Shown here in pieces: positions 56,127-64,000 of a stretch of DNA of 64,000 nt (position 1 is the stretch's first letter; each line of letters starts with the position of its first letter). The notes below the pieces were generated by a model. The model saw only the letters and a program-made list of their open reading frames with translations. It ran no database searches and was not told the origin of the DNA. Location of the stretch: the NCBI GenBank assembly GCA_027623995.1, contig JAQBUF010000001.1, positions 28,338-92,337 of the forward strand, given 5' to 3'. The translations under genes and the position numbers were made by a program. The stretch is from Nitrospirota bacterium (GTDB taxonomy: Bacteria > Nitrospirota > Nitrospiria > Nitrospirales > UBA8639).

Positions 56127-57185
56127 ATGATTCCCTGGCGTGGCATTATTGAAGAATATCGAAAATTTCTTCCGGTGTCTGAGCACACCCCGATCATTAG
56201 TTTGTGCGAGGGCAATACTCCACTGATTCGTGCCGATCGCTTGGCAAAGAAGATTTGCCCACAGGTAGAGTTGTATTTGAAGGTGGAAGGGGCGAATCCG
56301 ACCGGATCTTTTAAAGACCGCGGCATGACGCTTGCGGTGTCCAAAGCCATGGAAAAGCAGGTGCGGGCCATTATGTGTGCCTCCACCGGGAATACATCTG
56401 CGGCGGCGGCGGCGTATGGCGGTAAAGCTGGCTTGCCTGTGTACGTGCTGGTCCCAGCAGGTAAAATTGCTCTTGGTAAATTAGCTCAAGCCATGGTCCA
56501 TGGAGCCATTGTGTTTCAAATCGAAGGGAATTTTGATCAGGCGTTGACGATAGTTCGTGATCTGTGTGCCGAAGATGAGTATGAACTGGTGAACTCCCTG
56601 AATCCCTTTCGTTTGGAAGGTCAAAAGACAGCCGCCATGGAAGTCTGTGATCAACTGGGGTATGCCCCCACGTTTCACTTTTTGCCCGTAGGGAATGCCG
56701 GAAACATTTCCGCCTATTGGAAGGGATATCGTGAATATCATACGGCGGGCCAAATTCATCAAATGCCCAAAATGATGGGATTCCAAGCAGAAGGTGCGGC
56801 GCCCATCGTTCGTGGACATGTGGTTGAGCATCCACAAACCGTGGCCACGGCCATTCGCATTGGAAATCCAGCGAGTTGGAAGCTTGCACTCCAAGCCGCA
56901 GATGAATCGTCAGGAAAGATTGATATGGTCACCGATGAAGAAATTCTGGACGCCTATCGAACCTTGGCTCAAGAAGAAGGAGTCTTTTGTGAACCAGCCT
57001 CAGCCGCATCCGTGGCCGGTGTCACTAAATGTAGCCAAGCTGGCCTGTTGCCCGAAGGTGCCATTGTGGTCTGTACCTTAACCGGCCATGGATTAAAAGA
57101 TCCGGACATTGCCGTGGAATCCTCCCCTCGCCCTCCTACGGTCAAGGCCACACGTGAGGACGTGTTAGCATTGTTACGAGCCTAA
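56127..57185 (+). CDS. thrC: Threonine synthase
   Basis: PLP enzyme converting O-phosphohomoserine to threonine. About 352 residues, the shorter plant/archaeal-like class. PLP Lys in EGANPTGSFKDRGMT, CASTGNTSAAAAAYGGKAG, the PVGNAGNISAYW phosphate loop and CTLTGHGLKDPD. ATG 56127 is placed 8 nt after GGAG; GTG 56121 is an alternative. Its substrate needs homoserine kinase, which is not recognisable nearby. Confidence 0.93.
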   Translation: MIPWRGIIEEYRKFLPVSEHTPIISLCEGNTPLIRADRLAKKICPQVELYLKVEGANPTGSFKDRGMTLAVSKAMEKQVRAIMCASTGNTSAAAAAYGGKAGLPVYVLVPAGKIALGKLAQAMVHGAIVFQIEGNFDQALTIVRDLCAEDEYELVNSLNPFRLEGQKTAAMEVCDQLGYAPTFHFLPVGNAGNISAYWKGYREYHTAGQIHQMPKMMGFQAEGAAPIVRGHVVEHPQTVATAIRIGNPASWKLALQAADESSGKIDMVTDEEILDAYRTLAQEEGVFCEPASAASVAGVTKCSQAGLLPEGAIVVCTLTGHGLKDPDIAVESSPRPPTVKATREDVLALLRA

Positions 57186-57253
57186 CCAGACAAGGACTAC
57201 AGTCTGCACCGATAACCAGATCTCTATCACAGCCCTTTATCCGAAAGCCCAAC

Positions 57254-58489
57254 ATGAAAACGATTATTCTGCAAGGCGATGGTATCGCTGATCTCCCAAG
57301 CCCAGAGCTGGACGATCGAACTTCTTTACAGGTCGCTTCAACTCCGTCACTTGATTTTTTAGCCTCTCATGGCGAATTCGGGTCACTGAGGTTACCAGGG
57401 ACAGGACAGTCTTTGACTGGCGATGTTACCCACCTGGCACTCTTGGGTTATGATCCTCACAAGTATTACTCCGGCCCAGGACCCTTAGCCGGGGCTGGCC
57501 TTGAGGTCGAGTTGGGCCCTCAGGATGTGGGATTTATTTGTAACCTTGTGACATTGAGGACTAAGCCGGGACACATGGAAGGCAATAAATTTGATGCCCA
57601 CGTGGTCTTGGAAGATGATACCGCGGGTGGAATTAGTACGGAAGAAGCTCGTGAACTCATTGAGGCGGCCAATGAGCAACTTGGCTCAGAATCTATTCAA
57701 TTTTACGCGGGGACCGGGTGTCGACATTTGATGGTGTGGGTTGGAGGAATTGCGAAGATGACCTGTTCCGATCCGCACTTTGCTGTAGGGCAAGGCGTCA
57801 GTCCATTTCTTCCTCAAGGTGAAAAAGCCAATGTACTGAAGGAATTGATGGAGGCTTCACGAGTCATTCTCCGAGATCATCCAGTGAATCAGGAACGAGA
57901 AACTGCGGGTCTCAAGCCTGGCAATGGTCTGTGGCTGTGGGGCCCAGGCAAGTCTATAGAATTGCCATCCTTTAAAGATCGATTTGGATTGTCGGGGGTC
58001 ACGCTCTCCAATTCAGATTTGCATCTTGGAATCAGTCGTTGTGCTGGCATAAAAGGCCTCAATGTCGACACGGAGGACGAATCGGCTGATGGTCCATTTG
58101 CTGTGTATGCTCAAGCGGCCATTAAGCTCTTAGAGCAAGTTCCTTTGGTCTATATTCATGTCCAAGAACAACCGGATCTTCGGGAAGGATACCGTAAAGA
58201 AAAAGTTGCCCGGTTGGAGCAATTTGATCAGCAATTGGTGGGGCCACTGCTGAAGCATGCGCAAGAAGCTGGGGATTGTCGAATCCTGATCGTGTGTAAT
58301 CGATGGGGAGGTCGTCGAGACGAATCTGCTGAAACGCCCTCGACGCCCTTTGTCCTCTATGAGGGGGGATCCTCTCCCCAAAAAAATTCTGATGCGAAAT
58401 TTAACGAAGTGGAGGCGTTGAGTTCCGCAGTGGGGGGGAAAGATGCCACACGATTCATGAATGTATTTTTGGCAAAGTCTCCTCGGTAA
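57254..58489 (+). CDS. ApgM-like (phosphoglycerate mutase/proposed homoserine kinase family) protein with altered active site
   Basis: 411 residues of the alkaline-phosphatase superfamily group that includes archaeal cofactor-independent phosphoglycerate mutases and genes next to thrC proposed as homoserine kinases. The start ([32 protein letters not shown]) is clearly this family, and the first metal-binding aspartates (about D9, D13) remain. But the nucleophile site GSD is TGDV (Gly56), and C-terminal metal motifs normally holding DE-x2-H, DH and H read QPDLREGY and [11 protein letters not shown], without those residues. So the usual mutase chemistry looks lost. Placed between thrC and lysC with the lysC start overlapping its stop. 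Function is open. Confidence 0.8.
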   Translation: MKTIILQGDGIADLPSPELDDRTSLQVASTPSLDFLASHGEFGSLRLPGTGQSLTGDVTHLALLGYDPHKYYSGPGPLAGAGLEVELGPQDVGFICNLVTLRTKPGHMEGNKFDAHVVLEDDTAGGISTEEARELIEAANEQLGSESIQFYAGTGCRHLMVWVGGIAKMTCSDPHFAVGQGVSPFLPQGEKANVLKELMEASRVILRDHPVNQERETAGLKPGNGLWLWGPGKSIELPSFKDRFGLSGVTLSNSDLHLGISRCAGIKGLNVDTEDESADGPFAVYAQAAIKLLEQVPLVYIHVQEQPDLREGYRKEKVARLEQFDQQLVGPLLKHAQEAGDCRILIVCNRWGGRRDESAETPSTPFVLYEGGSSPQKNSDAKFNEVEALSSAVGGKDATRFMNVFLAKSPR

Positions 58490-59730
58490 TGGCGCTGTTT
58501 GTTCAAAAATTTGGTGGAACTTCCGTCGGGACCCTTGATCGTATCCATCGAGTGGCCGAGCGGGTAGAAAAAACCGTGCGAGCCGGACATCAGGTGGTGG
58601 TGGTGCTTTCTGCGATGAGTGGAGAGACCGATCGCTTAATGAAACTGGCACACGAAATCACCTCACAGCCAGATGATCGAGAATTGGATGTATTGCTCTC
58701 TTCCGGAGAACGAGTAACCATCGCACTGTTGGCCATGGAGTTGCGTGGCCGAGGCATCAATGCGCGTTCCTTTACTGGGCGGCAGGTTGGGATCGTGACC
58801 AACAGTTCCCATACCCGCGCACGAATCGCCAAAATCATGGCCTCCCCTGTTCAGCAAGCTCTGGCCGAAGGGGTGATTCCCGTGGTGGCAGGGTTTCAGG
58901 GCGTCAATGAGCGTTCTGAAGTGACCACGTTGGGTCGCGGTGGATCAGATCTTACCGCCGTCGCCCTCGCAGCTTCGTTGAAGGCTGATCGCTGTATTAT
59001 TTTTACCGATGTGGATGGGGTCTATACGACCGATCCCAATATCGTTCCATCAGCAAGAAAAATTCACAAATTATCCTATGAAGAGATGCTCGAACTCGCC
59101 AGTTTAGGCGCCAAGGTTCTTCAATCTCGATCCGTTGAGTTTGCGGCGAAATATGGTGTTCCAGTAGAAGTAAGGTCAAGCTTTCAAGAGGGAGAAGGCA
59201 CACTCGTGACACATGAAGATGCAGACATGGAGCGGGCTCTGGTTTCAGGAGTGACCGGTGATCGTAATCAGGCCAAGATTACGGTGGTGGGTGTACCCGA
59301 CCGCCCGGGAATTGCAGCCGACCTCTTTAGCGCAGTGGCTGGATCGTCCATTTCCGTGGATATGATTATTCAGAATGTGAGCCAGGGGGACCTGGCTGAT
59401 ATTTCGTTTACCGTGCCTCGTAGTGATTTACCACGGGCAAGGCCATTGATGGAGAAAGTCAAAGTTGAACTTGGAGCGCAACGCATAGAAGTGAAGGATG
59501 ATGTTGCCAAACTCTCGATTGTTGGGGTGGGTATGCGTTCTCATTCTGGTGTGGCTTCCCGCATGTTTCAGACGCTCTACAGGGAGGGAATCAATATCAT
59601 GATGATTAGCACCTCCGAGATCAAGATTTCGTGTATGGTGAATGAACAAGATCTGAATCCTGCCATGAAAGCGTTACATGAAGAGTTTGGTCTCAGTGAG
59701 CCGGTCCAAGCGAAGCCTAATCTTGGATAG
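58489..59730 (+). CDS. lysC: Aspartate kinase
   Basis: Phosphorylates aspartate at the head of lysine, threonine and methionine synthesis. 413 residues: kinase domain with KFGGTSVG at residues 7-14, [13 protein letters not shown], and [16 protein letters not shown]; two ACT domains (about 270-340 and 350-405). The monofunctional LysC/Ask type. ATG 58489 overlaps the previous stop by one base, so it ends a tight hom-thrC-apgM-lysC unit. Confidence 0.96.
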   Translation: MALFVQKFGGTSVGTLDRIHRVAERVEKTVRAGHQVVVVLSAMSGETDRLMKLAHEITSQPDDRELDVLLSSGERVTIALLAMELRGRGINARSFTGRQVGIVTNSSHTRARIAKIMASPVQQALAEGVIPVVAGFQGVNERSEVTTLGRGGSDLTAVALAASLKADRCIIFTDVDGVYTTDPNIVPSARKIHKLSYEEMLELASLGAKVLQSRSVEFAAKYGVPVEVRSSFQEGEGTLVTHEDADMERALVSGVTGDRNQAKITVVGVPDRPGIAADLFSAVAGSSISVDMIIQNVSQGDLADISFTVPRSDLPRARPLMEKVKVELGAQRIEVKDDVAKLSIVGVGMRSHSGVASRMFQTLYREGINIMMISTSEIKISCMVNEQDLNPAMKALHEEFGLSEPVQAKPNLG

Positions 59731-59811
59731 GCTCTTCAATGTTGGGCATTTCACGCCAATTGCCAATACAATAGCTCCAGATGAGCCAAGCTTCGTCGAC
59801 GAGAGGGAATC

Positions 59812-59841
59812 TTGACGAATCGATGGATACTTAGAAACAAT
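59812..59841 (+). promoter_or_regulatory. Possible promoter for cimA
   Basis: TTGACG (59812-59817), 18-nt spacer, AACAAT (59836-59841), about 85 nt upstream of the cimA start. A 5-bp hairpin (CCTGG/CCAGG) lies just before the start codon. Confidence 0.3.
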
Positions 59842-59927
59842 AAGCGAATGATGATAGGATTCGCCTCAGAATCTCAACCAAACGTGTGGAAAGAGGAGGC
59901 CTGGTTTTTTAGCCAGGGCAAACAATA

Positions 59928-61532
59928 GTGAGCGGTGAAACGGTTCAATTAGAAGTCTACGATACGACACTCCGAGATGGCGCACAGGCTGAAGATGTGA
60001 GCTTTTCGGTGGATGATAAAATTCGCATTGCGCAAAAATTAGATGAACTGGGTATTCATTTCATCGAGGGTGGATGGCCTGGTGCTAATCCACGGGATAT
60101 TGAGTTTTTTCAACGTATCAAGGCGATCCCTTTACAGCAAGCTAAAATTGTTGCATTCGGGTCCACCCGAAAAGCCGGGAATACCGCAGAGGATGACCCC
60201 ACTCTCAAGGCCCTTCTCGACGCAGACACGAGGATTATTACGATTTTCGGAAAGAGTTGGCCGTTGCATGTGACGGAAGCCCTTGGGACGACATTGGACA
60301 TCAATTTGGAGTTGATCCAAGATTCCGTCGCCTTTCTTCGTGGACAGGGGAAAACCGTCTTCTACGATGCAGAACATTTCTTTGATGGGTATAAGGCAGA
60401 TTCGGCGTATGCGCTTGAGACGGTGCGTCGTGCCGTAGAAGGTGGCGCAGAGCGGATTATTCTTTGTGATACCAATGGTGGGACGATGCCATGGGAAATC
60501 GAAGCCATCTGGCCGAAGGTTCAAGCCATATGCCAAGTTCCATTAGGAATCCATGCCCATAACGATGCGGAAATGGCCGTGGCCAATACGCTCGTCTCAG
60601 TCCAGATGGGGGCACGACAAGTCCAAGGGACCATCAATGGAATTGGGGAGCGGTGCGGAAATGTCAATTTGTGTTCGGTCGTGGCTAATTTGGAATTAAA
60701 GATGAATAAGCCAGTTCTCGGCGAAGGCCGTTTGCAGCACCTTCGCAATGCATCAAATTTTGTGGCGGAAATAGCGAATATGTTGCCCAATAAGCGCCAG
60801 GCGTATGTTGGAGATGCGGCGTTTGCCCATAAGGGTGGGGTCCATATTCACGCAGTTCAAAAAAATCCTCTCACGTATGAGCACGTTCGACCCGAGTTAA
60901 TCGGAAATCGGCAACGTGTGTTGGTCTCGGATAGCACTGGGCGGAGCGGCGTTGCTCATAAGCTTGAGGAATATGGGGTGACTCTTTCCAGGGATCATCC
61001 ACGTGTGCAGCAATTGTTGGCTCAACTCAAGGACCGAGAGCGAGATGGCTTCCAATTCGAGGGAGCCGAGGGCTCATTTGAGCTCATGGTCCGCGGAGCC
61101 TTAGGGACGCATCGTCCAGCCTTCAACCTTCTGGGGTTACGTGTGATCGTGGAGAAGCGTGATGCTGACGAAGTCCTCATCACCGAAGCGACGATTAAAG
61201 TTCAGGTGGGTGAGGTCATTGAACATACGGCAGCTGGTGGTGATGGTCCGGTCAATGCCATTGATAATGCCCTTCGTAAGGCCTTGGAGAAATTTTATCC
61301 TGAATTACGAGAAGTGGAATTGCTGGATTACAAAGTGCGTGTGTTAGCGGGCAATCATGGGACGGAATCAAAGGTGAGAGTACTCATCGAATCTGGTGAT
61401 CAAAAAACGAAATGGGGAACCGTAGGAGTTTCGGAAAATATCATCGAAGCCAGTTGGCAAGCATTAGCTGACGCCATTGAATACAAGTTGCTCAACCGTG
61501 ATCAGGATCCTCAAAAAGCCAGTGATGCTTGA
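59928..61532 (+). CDS. cimA: (R)-citramalate synthase
   Basis: Condenses pyruvate and acetyl-CoA to citramalate, starting threonine-independent isoleucine synthesis. 534 residues, DRE-TIM fold: DTTLRDGAQ near the N terminus (residues 12-20), HIDQ-type metal site GIHAHNDAEMAVANT, GTINGIGERCGN, and a C-terminal LeuA dimer regulatory domain (about 400-525). CimA-type rather than LeuA because of HFIEGGWPGANPRD and FHKxGVHIHA-like HKGGVHIHAVQ. GTG 59928. Independent of the threonine operon, so both routes exist side by side. Confidence 0.92.
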   Translation: MSGETVQLEVYDTTLRDGAQAEDVSFSVDDKIRIAQKLDELGIHFIEGGWPGANPRDIEFFQRIKAIPLQQAKIVAFGSTRKAGNTAEDDPTLKALLDADTRIITIFGKSWPLHVTEALGTTLDINLELIQDSVAFLRGQGKTVFYDAEHFFDGYKADSAYALETVRRAVEGGAERIILCDTNGGTMPWEIEAIWPKVQAICQVPLGIHAHNDAEMAVANTLVSVQMGARQVQGTINGIGERCGNVNLCSVVANLELKMNKPVLGEGRLQHLRNASNFVAEIANMLPNKRQAYVGDAAFAHKGGVHIHAVQKNPLTYEHVRPELIGNRQRVLVSDSTGRSGVAHKLEEYGVTLSRDHPRVQQLLAQLKDRERDGFQFEGAEGSFELMVRGALGTHRPAFNLLGLRVIVEKRDADEVLITEATIKVQVGEVIEHTAAGGDGPVNAIDNALRKALEKFYPELREVELLDYKVRVLAGNHGTESKVRVLIESGDQKTKWGTVGVSENIIEASWQALADAIEYKLLNRDQDPQKASDA

Positions 61533-61648
61533 TTTTAAAAGGTTTTTCCTTGACAAAGTTGGCTTCTCCAGATACCTTTCTTTGAAAATTTTTTAGGTTT
61601 CACTAATCTGGTGATCCCTATGAAGATCATCATGGTCTAGGAACTCCA

Positions 61649-61969
61649 ATGCGAAAAGCGGATATTGCCAACGAGATTTGTGAACAGGTCGGGGTCTCAA
61701 AGACCGAAGCCATGGATCTGGTTGAATATGTTCTGGATTCCATCAAAGCCGTTCTTAGGAAGGGCGAACCGGTCAAAATCGCGGGGTTTGGAAATTTCAT
61801 GGTTAGGAGCAAGGGCGAACGTAAGGGGAGAAATCCTCGTACAGGTGAGGAAATCGCCATTACGCCTCGGCGGGTTGTGACATTTCGGGCAAGCCAAATT
61901 TTCAAAAAATATGTGAATCCCTCTGAAGCTTCTGGTGATGTCGCGGATGTCATTGATGTCGATGAGTGA
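61649..61969 (+). CDS. ihfA: Integration host factor/HU family DNA-binding protein
   Basis: Nucleoid-associated DNA-bending protein of 106 residues. MRKADIANEICEQVGVSK, the hinge GFGNFMVRSKGERKGRNPRTG and ITPRRVVTFRAS match IHF alpha (the KPRGRNPxTGE-like arm). The C terminus has an acidic extension (SGDVADVIDVDE). ATG 61649. Followed after 17 bp by a MerR regulator, the same order as pheT-ihfA-merR in many bacteria, though pheST is not in this window. Confidence 0.93.
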   Translation: MRKADIANEICEQVGVSKTEAMDLVEYVLDSIKAVLRKGEPVKIAGFGNFMVRSKGERKGRNPRTGEEIAITPRRVVTFRASQIFKKYVNPSEASGDVADVIDVDE

Positions 61970-61986
61970 GGTAGAAATTTTTGGTC

Positions 61987-62361
61987 ATGAATATTGAGCT
62001 TAAACTCAGCGAGAAATATTTTTATAAGATTGGTGAGGTGAGTGCGCTGACGAAATTACCTTCATCGGTCCTGCGGTTTTGGGAGTCTGAGTTTAGTTTT
62101 CTTCGTCCACGGAAAAGCCAAGGACGACACCGAGTCTATGACCGGCAAACCATCGAGACGGTGTTGGAAATTAAGCGAATGCTCTATGAGGAAGGGTACA
62201 CGATCATGGGGCTCAAACGGCATTGGCGTCGTCGTCGAAATCAGACCACTACTGAAGTTCCTCAGGATAAAGTCGAACAGGTGCGAACCCAACTTCAGGA
62301 TATTCTAGGCATTTTAAATTCTCATAGCACGAAGTCAGGCGAGGTAAGCGCTCATCAGTAG
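61987..62361 (+). CDS. MerR family transcriptional regulator
   Basis: About 124 residues. N-terminal winged helix-turn-helix [26 protein letters not shown] and [21 protein letters not shown], then a basic segment and short helical C terminus. The effector domain is short and has no Cys cluster, so metal sensing is unlikely. ATG 61987 preferred to TTG 61981. Usually paired with ihfA; regulation of cell-envelope or lipid genes has been proposed in some phyla but not shown here. Confidence 0.88.
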   Translation: MNIELKLSEKYFYKIGEVSALTKLPSSVLRFWESEFSFLRPRKSQGRHRVYDRQTIETVLEIKRMLYEEGYTIMGLKRHWRRRRNQTTTEVPQDKVEQVRTQLQDILGILNSHSTKSGEVSAHQ

Positions 62362-62406
62362 CGTAGATCTGGAGTCCTGATCGAGACACCGAAAACATTA
62401 TGGTGT

Positions 62407-62483
62407 CGGGGCGTAGCGCAGCCCGGTAGCGCACTCGCTTGGGGTGCGAGAGGTCGGCCGTTCAAATCGGCTCGCCCCGACCA
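62407..62483 (+). tRNA. tRNA-Pro (anticodon GGG)
   Basis: 77 nt: acceptor CGGGGCG / CGCCCCG, anticodon arm CTCGC-TTGGGGT-GCGAG with GGG, T-arm TCGGCCG-TTCAAAT-CGGC, discriminator A and encoded CCA (62481-62483). ihfA-merR-tRNA-Pro is a conserved neighbourhood. Confidence 0.95.
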
Positions 62484-62574
62484 CGTAATACCCCTCTCTC
62501 CCAGTCATCCAAAAATAATTTAGCAGATGAACACGGTAGTAACGAAAGATTGCCCTCCACCTATTAGGTGAGGA

Positions 62575-62687
62575 GTATTTCGTTGTTCGTATCTCGTGAA
62601 AGAACCAAAGGAGAGCTGGGAACCAATTTCTTCACTTTTCTTTTTTACGAGATACGAACGACGAGATACGAGATACGAGTATTTTTT
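62575..62687. repeat. Dispersed CGTATCTCGT hairpin repeat, copy 2
   Basis: Left arm CGTTGTTCGTATCTCGTG (from 62581) and right arm 62647-62680 with ACGAGATACGAACGACG, CGAGATACGAG units; the same family as 8851-8970. Its right end reaches the stop codon of the small minus-strand gene, where it can act as a terminator. 62484-62685 holds no other feature. Confidence 0.75.
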
Positions 62688-62940
62688 ATGCTTGCAAATC
62701 ATCCTCATCTTCCATGGCATCTTCGCTTTCTGGCATGCCGTAGGCCACGAATTTAGCATAGGAAAGATAAATGCTACTGCTATCACGCATGGCTCGAGTC
62801 CCTGCGGACATGCGCTCGAGTTTCTTCGCATCGCTTGCTTCCCCTGTCTGAAGGGAAATCAAGTACTGGGTCAATACGTCATTGTAGCGTTCCATCGAGC
62901 CAGCTACCTCTTCATAGGCCTGCATTATCTGTTCTTTCAT
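62686..62940 (-). CDS. Small protein of unknown function
   Basis: 84 residues, mostly helical (EQIMQAYEEVAGSMERYNDVL; LISLQTGEASDAKKLERM) with an acidic tail (DAMEDEDDLQA). No signal peptide or motif recognised. A good ribosome binding site (CAGGAGCG) lies 8 nt before ATG 62940, supporting a real gene. Alone on the minus strand between a repeat and the DUF1295 gene. Confidence 0.62.
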   Translation of the reverse strand: MKEQIMQAYEEVAGSMERYNDVLTQYLISLQTGEASDAKKLERMSAGTRAMRDSSSIYLSYAKFVAYGMPESEDAMEDEDDLQA

Positions 62941-63125
62941 CGTGTTTCGCTCCTGTTGAATATCAAAAAATTACCATACAGAAGGTCCTCAGGGCGGTCA
63001 ACCTAATCTGTGGTAGGCTACATTCAATTGTGGTCTGCTATACAGAATAATATGGCGACTGATGTAGAGTGATAACAATCTAACAATTGAATAGTGAAGA
63101 TAAGGGCACAGATACAAGAATCGTA

Positions 63126-63938
63126 ATGGACTGGGGACTCTTTCTATGGGCATGGTTGGTCACAACTCCAATGATGCTGGGGCTGTGGGTGACCTATCGT
63201 TGGTGTCACCCTAACGCGGCCCTGGCCGATGTGGGGTTTTGTGTTGGGTTTGGATTGGTCTCCATTGGCTTGGGGTTGCTGACAACCGGTGATGTAAGTC
63301 ATCGGATAGTGGTTGCGGCCTTGGGGGCTGGGTATGGGTTTAGGCTCGGTGTCTATATGTTTTATGCGCGAATCGTGAACGCCCCAGAGGATTCACGCTA
63401 CCAATTGATTCGGGAAAAATTAGGGAGTCGAGCCGAATGGTGGGCGTTTGTGTATTTCACGGGCCAAGCGCTCGCCATTGCCGTGTTTTCTATTCCTCTG
63501 CTTGTGCTCATGACCGATCTTCACGAGGCATGGAGTGTTTGGGAAATGGCAGGTGTTGGCATTTGGATCGTAGGTGTTGGGGGGGAGGCGGTCGCAGACC
63601 ATCAATTGAATCGATTCCGACGGCAAGCATATAACAAAGGAAAAACCTGTCGTGAAGGGCTTTGGCGGTATTCCCGACATCCCAATTATTTTTTTGAAGG
63701 GGTCCATTGGTGTGCCTATGTGGTGATGAGCATTGGGTTATCGAATGCGTGGTTAACCTTAGTAGGCCCAGTCCTGATGATTTGGGCGTTGCTCAAAGTG
63801 AGTGGGGTCCCCTTTGCCGAAGCGCAAGCCCTTATCAGTCGCGGTGATGATTATCGTGAATATCAACGAACAACGAGTGTGTTTATCCCGTGGTTCCCCA
63901 AAGAGGCGAAGGGAGTTATACTCAAAAGTTGGGGATGA
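63126..63938 (+). CDS. DUF1295 family membrane protein
   Basis: About 270 residues, six or so hydrophobic segments. The C-terminal region (GLWRYSRHPNYFFEGVHWCAY, WALLKVSGVPFAEA, YREYQRTTSVFIPWFP) matches the steroid 5-alpha-reductase/isoprenylcysteine methyltransferase-like DUF1295 group. The substrate is unknown. ATG 63126 is preferred to TTG 63087, which adds non-hydrophobic residues; neither has a strong ribosome binding site. Last gene in the window. Confidence 0.85.
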   Translation: MDWGLFLWAWLVTTPMMLGLWVTYRWCHPNAALADVGFCVGFGLVSIGLGLLTTGDVSHRIVVAALGAGYGFRLGVYMFYARIVNAPEDSRYQLIREKLGSRAEWWAFVYFTGQALAIAVFSIPLLVLMTDLHEAWSVWEMAGVGIWIVGVGGEAVADHQLNRFRRQAYNKGKTCREGLWRYSRHPNYFFEGVHWCAYVVMSIGLSNAWLTLVGPVLMIWALLKVSGVPFAEAQALISRGDDYREYQRTTSVFIPWFPKEAKGVILKSWG

Positions 63939-64000
63939 CCTGAAAATCAAAGGCGGCGTATCCTGGTGATAAGCACATCACCAACCTTTCAGACAAAAGG

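Noticed and set aside
1..64000. CRISPR arrays, prophage or complete insertion sequences
   Set aside because: No regularly spaced direct repeats, integrases, phage genes or transposases were seen; the repeats found are foldback or short tandem types.

Overview
The window looks like a chromosomal segment of a Nitrospira-type nitrite oxidiser (phylum Nitrospirota), most likely a marine or moderate-GC lineage. This is an inference from the gene order (ispE-prs-rplY-pth-rpsF-ssb-rpsR, then yceD-rpmF-plsX-fab, rimP-nusA-infB-DUF503-rbfA-truB-rpsO-pnp, ihfA-merR-tRNA-Pro), roughly 50% GC, citramalate-based isoleucine synthesis, an NhaD-type Na+/H+ antiporter, and short hairpin repeats of a kind I associate with Nitrospira genomes. 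No 16S rRNA or nitrite oxidoreductase gene is present to confirm it.

Layout. 1-4.5 kb: a partial sensor histidine kinase (minus strand), divergent from a periplasmic heme-binding Tll0287-like protein, then NhaD and a CBS-pair protein. 4.6-5.0 kb: a terminator and a debris fragment of a golvesin-domain surface protein. 5.2-11.1 kb: pgsA, a type IV pilus/type II secretion motor set (pilB-like, a broken pilT-like gene, pilC-like) and ispE. 11.3-18.8 kb: prs, rplY, pth, rpsF-ssb-rpsR, yceD, rpmF, plsX, fabH and an enoyl-ACP reductase. 19-24 kb: fabD, fabG, acpP, fabF, rnc and a secreted cyclophilin. 24-28 kb is the accessory part: a PIN/RHH toxin-antitoxin pair between related repeats, about 1 kb of repeat DNA, a Cys-rich protein and an NHL-like beta-propeller. 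28-32.5 kb: folD, metF, panB, purA and tRNA-Lys. 32.7-35.4 kb: an SNase-like protein, a SWIM/coiled-coil protein and a frameshifted MinD-like ATPase. 35.7-44.4 kb: the rimP-to-pnp translation and RNA-turnover cluster. 44.5-47.4 kb: an M16 peptidase and two small secreted proteins of unknown function. 47.4-53.1 kb (minus strand): mutS, tsaE, nnr, pdxJ. 53.5-61.5 kb: aminotransferase-hom-thrC-ApgM-like-lysC, then cimA. 61.6-64 kb: ihfA, a MerR regulator, tRNA-Pro, a small protein and a DUF1295 membrane protein.

How the genes work together. Most of the window is housekeeping: type II fatty acid synthesis from plsX to fabF is nearly a complete operon set; the rimP-pnp block couples ribosome maturation, initiation and RNA decay; hom-thrC-lysC with cimA supplies threonine and isoleucine precursors from aspartate and pyruvate. 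No homoserine kinase is recognisable; a degenerate ApgM-like protein sits in its place.

The most notable features are three lesions in otherwise intact genes and several repeat families. The lesions are an in-frame amber codon in the pilT-like gene, a 16-bp tandem duplication that frameshifts the MinD-like ATPase, and a frameshift in the DUF503 gene between infB and rbfA. The repeats include an apparent empty-site/filled-site pair around 24.1 and 25.2-25.8 kb, a three-copy family of long hairpins, and a 167-bp element with perfect 21-bp inverted ends. I did not find CRISPR arrays, intact insertion sequences, prophage genes or a clear new defence system.
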